A stretch of 64,000 nucleotides of DNA from Bradyrhizobium manausense (lineage in GTDB: Bacteria; Pseudomonadota; Alphaproteobacteria; Rhizobiales; Xanthobacteraceae). The DNA is taken from assembly GCF_018129685.1 (NCBI RefSeq), contig NZ_JAFCLG010000007.1, forward strand, positions 124,001 through 188,000. The letters run 5' to 3'. Under the pieces are notes generated by a model, which searched no databases, was not told where the DNA came from, and saw nothing but the letters and a program-made list of their open reading frames with translations. The position numbers and the translations under genes are program-made. Below, in pieces: positions 57,230-64,000 of the stretch (positions are counted from its first letter, which is position 1; each line of letters begins with the position of its first letter).

Positions 57230-57379
57230 TCAGCCCGCGAGCCAGACCCGAAACAGCAGCACCGGCATCAGGCCGAGCATCACGGCCCAGAAGCCGAACG
57301 ACGACACCAGCAGAATTCCCTGCAAGAAATCGGCAGGCGCGAACATTTCCGCCGCAGTCGGGCGAAGGCGTTGCCCCAT
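57230..57379 (-). CDS. Small single-span membrane protein, 49 aa
   Basis: A short polar N-terminus (MGQRLRPTAAEMFAPAD) and a hydrophobic helix LQGILLVSSFGFWAVMLGLMPVLLF ending FRVWLAG. The ATG at 57379 stands 6 bases after AGGGGGA; an ATG two codons upstream is too close to it. The family is not recognised. Its neighbour at 56933 is of the same general kind, and the two may be expressed together. Confidence 0.5.
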   Translation of the reverse strand: MGQRLRPTAAEMFAPADFLQGILLVSSFGFWAVMLGLMPVLLFRVWLAG

Positions 57380-57546
57380 TGTCATTCCCCCTGTTTGAAA
57401 ACTTTGCGGGGGAACGATAGGCACCCTTGCGTAAACGAGGCGTGGACGCGCCATGCGGCAGCTGCGAAGGGCGTTGGCGCGCGGTTAACCAACAGGCGCG
57501 CTCTCTGGCTGCCTCTCACCGCAATCGGGGAGAGGCGAGGGAGGAC

Positions 57547-58455
57547 CTACGCTGCGACTTTCGCCCGCCGCTCGATCTCGCGGTCCAGCGTGGCGGCGAG
57601 CTCGCTGCTCACTTCCACCATCGGCAGGCGCACTTCCGGGCTGTCGATCAGGCCGGCTCGCCACAGCCAGTACTTCGCCGGCGCGGGGCTTGGCTCTGCG
57701 AACAACAGCCGCGTCAGCGCCGCGACCTCCTGCCAGCGCGCCTCGGCCGCATCAGGGTTGCCTTGCTTCTGCTCGCGGTAGACGGCGGCGAAGGTTGCCG
57801 TCTCCAGATGCGCCGAGAGCAGGATGCCGCCATCGGCGCCGTCGCCGAGCGCCTCGAAGTAATTCGCATCCTCGCCGGTGAGGACTTGAAAGCCCTTCGG
57901 CCGGTCACGCAAGAGCGCGATCGACTGCTCGCGGCTTGCGCCGCAATCCTTCAGTCCGATGATGTTGGGATGCTCGGCGAGCCGCAGTATGGTCTGGTTG
58001 GTGATGCCGACGGCGCAGCGATAGGGAATGTTGTAGAGCGCGAGCGGCCAGGCAGCGTGATCGGCCAGCGCCTGGAAATGCGCCGATATCCCCCGCTGCG
58101 AGGGCCGGACGTAATAGGGGCTCGCGATCAGATAGAAATCGATCGGCCAGTCCGCGGTCTCGTCCAGCCGCTCCTTCATCCGCGATGTGTCCGCGCCCGA
58201 CAGTCCGAGCCCGATCGGAACGGAGCGGCGTCCGGCCGCCATTTCATCGCGCACGATGGCGACGAGCCGTTCGAGCTCGGCGTCCCGCAGCGTCATGCCT
58301 TCGCCGGAGGTTGCCCCCAGAATGAAGCCCTCGATGCTTTGCGCGGCGTAGTGCCGCGTCAGCCGGCGCAGCGATATCTCGTCCAGACGGCCGTCGCGAA
58401 ACGGCGTCACCAGCGGCAGCCACAGCCCGTGCATGCGGGTTCGCAAATCAGTCAT
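57547..58455 (-). CDS. Dihydrodipicolinate synthase / N-acetylneuraminate lyase family protein, 302 aa
   Basis: Class I aldolase of the DapA family (TIM barrel, Schiff-base lysine). Seen are WLPLVTPFRDGRLDE, GATSGEG (where DHDPS has the double Thr of GTTGE), IASPYYVRPSQRG, the catalytic Tyr in LALYNIPYRCAVGIT (Y141 with the nearby R146), and K169 in IIGLKDCGASREQ. The altered Thr-Thr motif leaves open whether it makes dihydrodipicolinate or acts on another ketoacid aldol. A terminator-like hairpin lies between its leader and its start at 58455, so attenuation is possible. Confidence 0.85.
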   Translation of the reverse strand: MTDLRTRMHGLWLPLVTPFRDGRLDEISLRRLTRHYAAQSIEGFILGATSGEGMTLRDAELERLVAIVRDEMAAGRRSVPIGLGLSGADTSRMKERLDETADWPIDFYLIASPYYVRPSQRGISAHFQALADHAAWPLALYNIPYRCAVGITNQTILRLAEHPNIIGLKDCGASREQSIALLRDRPKGFQVLTGEDANYFEALGDGADGGILLSAHLETATFAAVYREQKQGNPDAAEARWQEVAALTRLLFAEPSPAPAKYWLWRAGLIDSPEVRLPMVEVSSELAATLDREIERRAKVAA

Positions 58456-58499
58456 GTTCCTGCTCCTTCTCAAGATGAACCTGAGACGGAGGGCACATG

Positions 58500-58528
58500 A
58501 AAAAACCCCGTCCAGGTGGCGGGGCTTT
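58500..58528 (-). promoter_or_regulatory. Terminator-like hairpin in the leader of the DHDPS-family gene
   Basis: Read on the minus strand: AAAGCCCCGCCACCTGGACG GGGTTTTTT, a CCCCG/CGGGG stem with a 9-base loop and a T6 run, about 45 bases before the ATG at 58455. This is the arrangement of an attenuator, but no leader peptide or ligand-binding fold could be proven. A nearby minus-strand mini-frame (58664-58690, MAFAFRVY) may be one. Confidence 0.45.
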
Positions 58529-58579
58529 CGGGATTAGGCAGCGATGACGAAGTCAGTCTAGCGCGCGCAGAAATCCGAG

Positions 58580-58602
58580 GTCCCCTGATGGGGGCTTTTT
58601 TT
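58580..58602 (+). terminator. Plus-strand terminator-like hairpin
   Basis: GTCCCC-TGAT-GGGGGC then TTTTTTT. The stem is 6 bp with one G-T pair. No plus-strand gene ends just before it, so it may end an antisense or small RNA, or be incidental. Confidence 0.4.
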
Positions 58603-58711
58603 CGAGACGATTGCGCACGACTTCGTGATCATTCGCAAATGATGCGGGGTATGCCCAGGACTGTCAATACACGCGGAAGGCGAAAGCCATTTTGAGCAGA
58701 AAATTAGGCAG

Positions 58712-58740
58712 AAAAAAAGCCGGACCCGAAGGCCCGGCTT
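58712..58740 (-). terminator. Rho-independent terminator, likely for the LsrB-like gene
   Basis: On the minus strand: AAGCCGGGCC-TTCG-GGTCCGGCTT followed by TTTTTTT, a 10-bp stem (one G-U) with a TTCG loop. It lies about 170 bases past the stop of the LysR gene at 58913. Confidence 0.8.
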
Positions 58741-58821
58741 AGGTATTGGCCACGTGAGGCCGACACAATCACCTTCCAAGAGGGATTACTGAACTCCCGC
58801 GCCACTGGAGGAGGGGGACAA

Positions 58822-58941
58822 ATGCGCAACGCGAAGGCTCAGCGTGAAAACATTATGGGCTTGACCCGCGGCATGCAGCAACCGTCGAGGTCGCATGTCA
58901 GTCATGCGGAAATCAGGACGGCCAACGCTGCGCCTTGCTGA
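58822..58941 (+). CDS. Possible small protein, 39 aa
   Basis: A short frame preceded by GGAGGAGGGGGACAA, an unusually strong ribosome site 6-10 bases before the ATG. The product MRNAKAQRENIMGLTRGMQQ... ends NAAPC. It is basic and soluble, without a clear motif. The last 29 bases overlap, in antisense, the end of the LysR gene. Whether it is translated cannot be decided from composition; the ribosome site is the only strong argument. Confidence 0.35.
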   Translation: MRNAKAQRENIMGLTRGMQQPSRSHVSHAEIRTANAAPC

Positions 58942-59806
58942 CCACGAAGTCACGGAACACCTGCACGCGCGCGACCGTCTTCAGCTCTTCCGGATAGACG
59001 AAATACGTATCGAGCTGGATCGAATCAGATTCGCCGAACAGCTGGACGAGGCGGCTCTGTTCCTCGATCAAATAATCCGGCAGCGCTGCGATGCCGAGCC
59101 CCTGCTGACAGGCACGCACGAGACCAAGGATGTTGTTGACCTTGAAATAGGCCTCGCGCGGACCCGAGCCGTTGCGGCCGGCTTCGATCAGCCAGTTGCG
59201 GTTCTGCAAATGAGGCGCGAAGTTGCCGTCGGAGAGCGTGATGATGCGGTGCGAGTCGAGTTCCTCCAGCGTGCGCGGCGTGCCGAAGCGCTTGATGTAG
59301 TCGGGCGAGCAATAGGCATGGAAGCCCATCGCGAAAAGCTTGCGCTGAATGAGATCCGGCTGTGTCGGCTTGCGGGTGCGGATCGCAACGTCCGCCTCGC
59401 GCATCGACAGGTCCAGCTCCTCGTCGGTGACGATCAACGAGATCCGGATTTCGGGATAGAGCGCGGTGAATTCACCCAGCCGCGGGATCAACCAGTTGAT
59501 GCCGACGCCGGGGGTGGTCGTGATCTTGAGGTCGCCGCTCGGCCGCTCGCGGCTGTCGGTCAGTTTTGCGCGCGCCGCCTGCAGTTGCATGAACACGTCA
59601 TGCGCAGTGCGGAACAACAGGTCGCCCTGTTCGGTGAGGATCAGGCCGCGGGCGTGGCGATGGAACAGCGAGACCGAGAGCTCCTGCTCCAGCGCCGAGA
59701 CCTGGCGTGACACCGCCGATTGCGACAGGCCGAGTTGCTCTCCCGCATGCGTGAAGCTTCCCGCTTCCGCCGCCGCGTGAAACACCTTCAGCTTGTCCCA
59801 ATCCAT
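58913..59806 (-). CDS. lsrB: LysR-family regulator, LsrB/VtlR-like, 297 aa
   Basis: The N-terminus MDWDKLKVFHAAAEAGSFTHAGEQLGLSQSAVSRQVSALEQELSVSLFHRHARG is that of LsrB (Sinorhizobium) / VtlR (Brucella, Agrobacterium) regulators. These control small-RNA, lipopolysaccharide and redox genes and are needed for host interaction. The effector domain contains GINWLIPRLGEF, ADVAIRTRKPTQPDLI and LPDYLIEEQSRLVQLF; cysteines occur near AYCSPDY and VRACQQG. It follows trxB on the same strand at 35 bp, the conserved rhizobial order. The start at 59806 is used because the extra residues to 59836 are not in the family. Confidence 0.85.
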   Translation of the reverse strand: MDWDKLKVFHAAAEAGSFTHAGEQLGLSQSAVSRQVSALEQELSVSLFHRHARGLILTEQGDLLFRTAHDVFMQLQAARAKLTDSRERPSGDLKITTTPGVGINWLIPRLGEFTALYPEIRISLIVTDEELDLSMREADVAIRTRKPTQPDLIQRKLFAMGFHAYCSPDYIKRFGTPRTLEELDSHRIITLSDGNFAPHLQNRNWLIEAGRNGSGPREAYFKVNNILGLVRACQQGLGIAALPDYLIEEQSRLVQLFGESDSIQLDTYFVYPEELKTVARVQVFRDFVVSKAQRWPS

Positions 59807-59841
59807 ATCCGTAAATCCGTCGCGTGTTCGAGGCATGATCG

Positions 59842-60807
59842 CTATTCCGCTGCCGCGCGCTCGCTGGCGCGCAGGGCCAAGAAACGTTCGGCCTCGAGCG
59901 CTGCCATGCAGCCGAGGCCTGCGGCCGTCACGGCCTGGCGGTAGGTTTCGTCGGCGACGTCACCGGCGGCGAACAGGCCGGGCACGGAGGTCGCGGTCGA
60001 GTTCGGGGCGACCTCGACATAGCCCGACGGTTTCAGTTTGACCGTGTCTTTCACCAGCTCGGTCGCCGGCGCGTGGCCGATGGCGATGAAGACGCCGTCG
60101 GTCTTCACATCCGTCAGCGCGCCGGTCTTGATGTTCTTGAGGCGCACATGGGTCACCTTGTTCGGGCTCTCGGTGCCGCAGATCTCGTCGATCGCGGAGT
60201 CCCAGACCACCTTGATCTTGGGGTGCTTGAACAGGCGCTCCTGCAGGATGCGCTCGGCGCGGAAATGATCGCGGCGGTGCACGATGGTGACCTGCGAGGC
60301 ATGGTTGGTCAGGTACAGCGCTTCCTCGACCGCGGTATTGCCGCCGCCGACCACCACGACCTCCTTGTTCCGGTAGAAGAAACCGTCGCAGGTGGCGCAT
60401 GCCGAGACGCCGCCGCCCTGGAATTTCGCCTCGGACGGCAGCCCGAGCCAGCGCGCCTGGGCGCCGGTGGCGAGGATCACGGTTTCGGCGAGATAGACAT
60501 CGCCCGAATCGCAGGTGAGGCGGAACGGCCGCTGCGAGGTGTCGAGCTTGATGACGAGGTCGGAGACGATCCTGGTGCCGACATGGACTGCCTGCTTCTC
60601 CATCTGCTCCATCAGCCAGGGGCCCTGGATCACGTCGGCGAAGCCCGGATAGTTCTCGACGTCGGTCGTGATGGTGAGCTGACCGCCCGCCTGGATGCCC
60701 TGGATCAGGATCGGCTCGAGCATCGCGCGCGCGGCGTAGATCGCCGCGGTGTAGCCAGCGGGCCCGGAGCCAATAATCACGACCTTTGCATGAACAGGAG
60801 CGGACAT
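59842..60807 (-). CDS. trxB: Thioredoxin-disulfide reductase, 321 aa
   Basis: NADPH-dependent flavoprotein that reduces thioredoxin. FAD loop: VVIIGSGPAGYTAAIYAARA. NADPH loop: VVVVGGGNTAVEEALYL. The redox pair is C137/C140 in SACATCDGFFYRN. The C-terminal FAD motif is LFAAGDVADETYRQAVTAAGLGCMAALEAERFL. The usual length is about 320 aa. The ATG at 60807 begins MSAPVHAKVV. It heads a probable operon with the LsrB-like gene and is divergent from the Lrp-like gene at 61074. Confidence 0.96.
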   Translation of the reverse strand: MSAPVHAKVVIIGSGPAGYTAAIYAARAMLEPILIQGIQAGGQLTITTDVENYPGFADVIQGPWLMEQMEKQAVHVGTRIVSDLVIKLDTSQRPFRLTCDSGDVYLAETVILATGAQARWLGLPSEAKFQGGGVSACATCDGFFYRNKEVVVVGGGNTAVEEALYLTNHASQVTIVHRRDHFRAERILQERLFKHPKIKVVWDSAIDEICGTESPNKVTHVRLKNIKTGALTDVKTDGVFIAIGHAPATELVKDTVKLKPSGYVEVAPNSTATSVPGLFAAGDVADETYRQAVTAAGLGCMAALEAERFLALRASERAAAE

Positions 60808-61073
60808 TTCGATGGACGCCTTTCACGGGGAATCTGCAGCGCGGGCGCGGAACGTGCCGGGAGGCCTCGCGGAGGCGCTGAAATATCAGAGCTAATCTAA
60901 GCCTTCTGGTGAGCTATGCAAGAATTGCATTCCCTGTCGGCGGATTTTTCCAACAAGGAACAAAAGTCCATTACGCAGTCCGCGCAATAAAATTGCTCAT
61001 TTAAAGCAGACTGGCTATGAGGATTGCGACAGATCCACCCAATACCGCCATTAAGGCGAGGAGTTCCAATCAC

Positions 61074-61553
61074 GTGTCGCGGAACCTAGACGAGATCGAC
61101 CTCAAAATTCTCGCCGAGATCCAGGCCGACGGTCGAATCACCAATGTCGAGCTCGCCAAACGGGTCGGTATTTCGCCCCCGCCTTGCCTGCGCCGGGTCC
61201 GGACGCTGGAGGAGGAGGGCTATATCCAGGGCTACCGCGGGCTGCTGGATGCGCGAAAGCTCGGTTTCGACGTCACGGTGTTCGCCGCCGTGCATCTTTC
61301 CAGCCAGGCTGAAGCGGATTTGCGTGCCTTCGAAGAGTTCGTCCGTGCCGAGCCGCTGGTCCGGGAGTGCTGGATGCTGTCCGGTGAAGTGGACTTCATT
61401 CTCAAATGCGTCGCCCCCGACATGGCGACCTTTCAGGACTTTGTGACGCACCTGACCGCAGCACCGCATGTGCGCAACGTGCGCACGTCATTGGTGCTGC
61501 ACAATTCGAAGTACGAGGCGGCCGTGCCGCTGGATGTGAAGGGACGGCGGTAG
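61074..61553 (+). CDS. Lrp/AsnC family transcriptional regulator, 159 aa
   Basis: N-terminal HTH: NLDEIDLKILAEIQADGRITNVELAKRVGISPPPCLRRVRTLEEEGYIQGYRG. The C-terminal RAM/ligand domain is KLGFDVTVFAAVHLSSQAEADL, VRECWMLSGEVDFILKCVAPDMATFQDFV. A GTG at 61074 is preferred because GCGAGGAG lies upstream, whereas the ATG at 61017 has none and gives extra residues outside the family. It is divergent from trxB, with 266 bases between, and next to LsrB, the same order as in Brucella and Rhizobium. Possible role: amino-acid responsive global regulation. Confidence 0.88.
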   Translation: MSRNLDEIDLKILAEIQADGRITNVELAKRVGISPPPCLRRVRTLEEEGYIQGYRGLLDARKLGFDVTVFAAVHLSSQAEADLRAFEEFVRAEPLVRECWMLSGEVDFILKCVAPDMATFQDFVTHLTAAPHVRNVRTSLVLHNSKYEAAVPLDVKGRR

Positions 61554-61563
61554 CAACGACGGG

Positions 61564-61959
61564 TCACCGCCGCATCGCATCCACGCTAATCGGGCCACCG
61601 CCGGCGGCTGCGAGGAAGAGGCACCCAAAGCACAGCACGATCGCCAGCGCGCCGTCGTTCACGACGGGAAAGAAGCTGTGCGGCAGATGCTCGATGAAAT
61701 AGGCGAAAGCCATCTCACCCGAAAGGATGAAGGCCGCCGGTCGCGTGAAGAGGCCAATCGTCAAGAGACCCCCAGCCGCGAATTCGAACATCCCGGCAAC
61801 GCCCCAGAGCGACAACGGCGTGACGTCGGCAAACATCTCCACCGGTGGAAACTTGAACAATTTGGCGACGCCGTAGTGAAACAGCAGCAGCCCTGTGACG
61901 AAGCGGAAGAGGCTGAGCAGATAAGGCTGGTTTCGCGCGATGATGCGATCGATGTCCAT
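61564..61959 (-). CDS. DoxX family membrane protein, 131 aa
   Basis: A four-helix inner-membrane protein of the DoxX/DoxD-like family: LLSLFRFVTGLLLFHYGVAKLF, LSLWGVAGMFEFAAGGLLTIGLF, AAFILSGEMAFAYFIEHL and AIVLCFGCLFLAAAGGGPIS. Function is not established; related proteins take part in redox or lipid responses. It is convergent with the Lrp-like gene (11 bp between stops). Confidence 0.85.
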   Translation of the reverse strand: MDIDRIIARNQPYLLSLFRFVTGLLLFHYGVAKLFKFPPVEMFADVTPLSLWGVAGMFEFAAGGLLTIGLFTRPAAFILSGEMAFAYFIEHLPHSFFPVVNDGALAIVLCFGCLFLAAAGGGPISVDAMRR

Positions 61960-62040
61960 CGTATCCTCCCTGGCTCAATAGCGCCGAGCATGACGGAGGA
62001 CGCTGCTGTTCACAATCGCGCCATGGAAACATCGCGAAAC

Positions 62041-62067
62041 AAAAAAGCCGCGCTCCGCGCGGCTTTT
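62041..62067 (-). terminator. Rho-independent terminator of greA
   Basis: On the minus strand GAAAAGCCGCGCGGAGCGCG GCTTTTTT: a 10-bp stem (AAAAGCCGCG/CGCGGCTTTT) with a 3-base loop and T run, 20 bases past the greA stop. Confidence 0.9.
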
Positions 62068-62089
62068 CCAGCAGTCCTTGCGGAGTGGA

Positions 62090-62563
62090 TTACCGCCACT
62101 CTACCTTGGTGATCTCATAGGCCTTGGCGCCGCCGGGTGCGTTGACCTCGACGGTGGAGCCCTTTTTCTTGCCGATCAGCGCGCGCGCCAGCGGCGAGGT
62201 GATGGAGATCCGGCCCTTCTTGGCGTCGGCCTCGACCTCGCCGACGATCTGCCACACGGCCTTCTTCTCGGTGTCCTCGTCGACCAGCGTCACGGTCGCG
62301 CCGAACTTGATGGTGTCGCCGGAGAGCTTGGAGATGTCGATGATATCTGCGCGCGCGAGCTTGTCCTCGAGCTCGGCGATGCGGCCCTCATTGTGGGACT
62401 GCTCTTCCTTCGCCGCATGATATTCAGCATTTTCGGAGAGGTCGCCGTGCGAGCGCGCCTCCGCGATATGCTCGATGATGCGCGGACGGTCCTCGGACTG
62501 GCGCTTCTTCAATTCTTCCCCGAGTGCGGCAAAGCCGCTCGCAGTCATCGGAACCTTTTCCAT
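62090..62563 (-). CDS. greA: Transcription elongation factor GreA, 157 aa
   Basis: Binds in the RNA polymerase secondary channel and stimulates cleavage of backtracked transcripts. The N-terminal coiled coil (EKVPMTASGFAALGEELKKRQSEDRPRIIEHIAEARSHGDLSENAEYHAAKEEQ) carries the tip acidic residues in GDLSENAEY. The C-terminal FKBP-like domain ends KGSTVEVNAPGGAKAYEITKVEW. The start at 62563 is MEKVPMTASG; the frame beyond it to 62611 is Arg-rich and rejected. The usual length is 157-158 aa. It is downstream of carB on the same strand. Confidence 0.96.
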   Translation of the reverse strand: MEKVPMTASGFAALGEELKKRQSEDRPRIIEHIAEARSHGDLSENAEYHAAKEEQSHNEGRIAELEDKLARADIIDISKLSGDTIKFGATVTLVDEDTEKKAVWQIVGEVEADAKKGRISITSPLARALIGKKKGSTVEVNAPGGAKAYEITKVEWR

Positions 62564-62767
62564 CGCTTCTCTCGTTCTCCAGTCGCGCGCCCCGTCACAG
62601 GGGCGCGCCAACCTTGATTCGTCAGTGTGTCCGGGCCCCGAACTCGAGGCCCCGGAACGTTATGTGGGTCTGGCGCCGGAACAGAACAACCACATGGCCG
62701 GACAGTTCCTCCGGCCATTGTGGCTTCATTGCCAATCACTTAGCGGCAGCTGATCTGCCGCTCGCGA

Positions 62768-64000
62768 TCAGGTTTCCGAAAAGTAGCTCTGCAGGGTCCG
62801 AACCTCAAGGTCCCCGCCCAGATAGGCGCGGATGCCCTGCGCGGCCGCCACGGCCCCGGAAAGAGTGGTGTAATACGGCACTTTATGCAAGAGGGCCGCG
62901 CGCCGCAGCGATCGGCTGTCGGCAAGCGCCTGCGGGCCTTCGGTGGTGTTGAAAACCAGCTGGACGTCGCCATTGGTGATGGCGTCGACGATGTGCGGCC
63001 GTCCCTCCAGCACCTTGTTCACCTTCTCGGTCGGGATGCCCTCATCGGTCAGGAAGCGCGCCGTGCCCGAGGTCGCCAGTACCTTGAAGCCGAGCGAATG
63101 CAATTCGCGAACGGCTTCGGCAATGCGCGTCTTGTCGCTCTCGCGCACCGAGACGAACACCGTGCCCTTGCGCGGCACCCGCGTGCCGCCGCCGAGCTGG
63201 CTCTTGGCAAAAGCAACCGCAAAGGAGCGGTCGATGCCCATGACCTCGCCGGTCGAGCGCATCTCCGGACCGAGCACCGTGTCGACGCCGGGAAAGCGGG
63301 CGAACGGAAATACCGATTCCTTCACGCCGACATGCTTGAAGTCCGCCTTCTTCAATTTGAAGTCGGCGAGCTTCTCGCCGGCCATGATGCGGGCGGCGAT
63401 CTTTGCGACCGGCGTACCGATCACCTTGGCGACGAACGGCACGGTGCGCGAGGCGCGCGGATTGACCTCGAGCACGTAGATCTCGCCGTCCTTGATCGCA
63501 TATTGCACGTTCATCAGGCCGACAACGTCGAGGCCGAGCGCGAGCTCGCGCGTCTGCCGCTCCAGCTCCGCGATCATCTCGGGCCCGAGCGAGTGCGGCG
63601 GCAGCGAGCAGGCGGAGTCACCGGAGTGGATGCCGGCTTCCTCGATATGCTCCATGATACCGACGATGAAGGTGTCCTTGCCGTCGCTAAGGCAGTCGAC
63701 GTCGATTTCGGTCGCGTCGGACAGATAACGGTCGAACAGCAACGGATTCTTGCCGAGCACGGTGTTGATCTGCCCGGTCTTGTCGTTCGGGTAGCGCGCC
63801 TTGACGTCGGCGGGCACCAGCTCCGGCAGCGTGCCGAGCAGGTAGTCGCTGAGCTGGTTCTCCTCGCGGATGATCTGCATCGCACGGCCGCCGAGCACGT
63901 AGGACGGGCGTACCACCAGCGGCAGGCCGAGATCGGTCGCGACGAGGCGGGCCTGCTCGACCGAATAGGCGATGCCGTTCTTCGGCTGCTTGAGACGCAG
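62768..64000 (-). CDS. carB: Carbamoyl-phosphate synthase large subunit, C-terminal 410 codons (partial)
   Basis: The 3' part of the approximately 1,100-residue CarB, running off the right edge of the window. The second ATP-grasp half is seen: VRPSYVLGGRAMQII, YPNDKTGQINTVLGKNPLLFDRYLSDATEIDVDCLSDG, and VLEVNPRASRTVPFVAKVIGTPVAKIAARIMAGEKL. The C-terminal allosteric (MGS-like) domain is KGTVFVSVRESDKTRIAEAVRELHSLGFKVLATSGTARFL. It makes carbamoyl phosphate for arginine and pyrimidine synthesis. greA follows on the same strand after about 200 bp; the genes may share a transcript. Confidence 0.95.
   Translation of the reverse strand: MRLKQPKNGIAYSVEQARLVATDLGLPLVVRPSYVLGGRAMQIIREENQLSDYLLGTLPELVPADVKARYPNDKTGQINTVLGKNPLLFDRYLSDATEIDVDCLSDGKDTFIVGIMEHIEEAGIHSGDSACSLPPHSLGPEMIAELERQTRELALGLDVVGLMNVQYAIKDGEIYVLEVNPRASRTVPFVAKVIGTPVAKIAARIMAGEKLADFKLKKADFKHVGVKESVFPFARFPGVDTVLGPEMRSTGEVMGIDRSFAVAFAKSQLGGGTRVPRKGTVFVSVRESDKTRIAEAVRELHSLGFKVLATSGTARFLTDEGIPTEKVNKVLEGRPHIVDAITNGDVQLVFNTTEGPQALADSRSLRRAALLHKVPYYTTLSGAVAAAQGIRAYLGGDLEVRTLQSYFSET

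Noticed and set aside
1..64000. CRISPR arrays, insertion sequences and rRNA
   Set aside because: No regularly spaced repeats, transposase motifs or rRNA-like stretches were seen; the repeats present are scattered palindromes between genes.

Overview
The window looks like a chromosomal stretch of a Bradyrhizobium-type alphaproteobacterium. This rests on several signs: uniformly GC-rich coding, rhizobial small proteins (a DUF992 protein, a phasin, Omp25-like porins), a trxB / LsrB-type regulator / Lrp block, an alphaproteobacterial tRNA-His, and many short palindromic intergenic repeats. I could not compare it with any database, so the genus is an inference. No plasmid, phage, transposase, rRNA or CRISPR locus is visible. 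The last gene (carB) and the first small gene run off the window edges.

Layout. 1-4.6 kb holds small exported or membrane proteins of unknown role. 4.7-8.8 kb is uvrB followed on the same strand by a DpnI-type methyl-directed endonuclease and a zinc-ribbon protein. 8.9-14.4 kb has a metallophosphoesterase, two small proteins, a GcvA-like LysR regulator, a TauE/SafE exporter and a LigE-like GST. 14.5-17.8 kb is a DUF1800/Tat-exported DUF1501 pair, then an IsdG-type monooxygenase. 17.8-24.4 kb has an aldo/keto reductase, a GNAT, a PAS membrane protein, a GST, aspartate aminotransferase and a DUF992 protein. 24.6-31.7 kb carries an EF-G-like GTPase, aroE, lldD and glmM. 32-36.7 kb has a fosmidomycin-resistance-type MFS, two outer-membrane barrels, a GST and a GNAT. 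36.8-41.2 kb is serC-serA and a thiolase. 41.3-47.7 kb has a secreted caspase-like protein, a 1161-residue PAS histidine kinase and a phasin. 48-50.5 kb, beside tRNA-His, is an AT-rich two-gene insertion matching the PARIS anti-phage system (ariA ATPase and ariB DUF4435/TOPRIM). 50.9-58.5 kb has a membrane protein, a C45 acyltransferase, an AEC transporter, an orphan ParA and a DHDPS-family protein. 58.9-64 kb has lsrB-like, trxB, lrp-like, doxX-like, greA and the 3' part of carB.

The two most interesting loci are both probable genome-defence genes of lower GC than their surroundings: the ariA/ariB pair next to tRNA-His, and the solo DpnI homologue wedged behind uvrB. DpnI cuts Dam-methylated GATC. 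Alphaproteobacteria normally mark GANTC through CcrM instead, so the enzyme would be harmless to its host and active on foreign Dam-methylated DNA. Ordinary metabolism is represented by serine synthesis (serC-serA), shikimate and aspartate metabolism, cell-wall precursor synthesis (glmM), lactate oxidation (lldD) and polyhydroxyalkanoate-related functions (phasin, possibly the thiolase).
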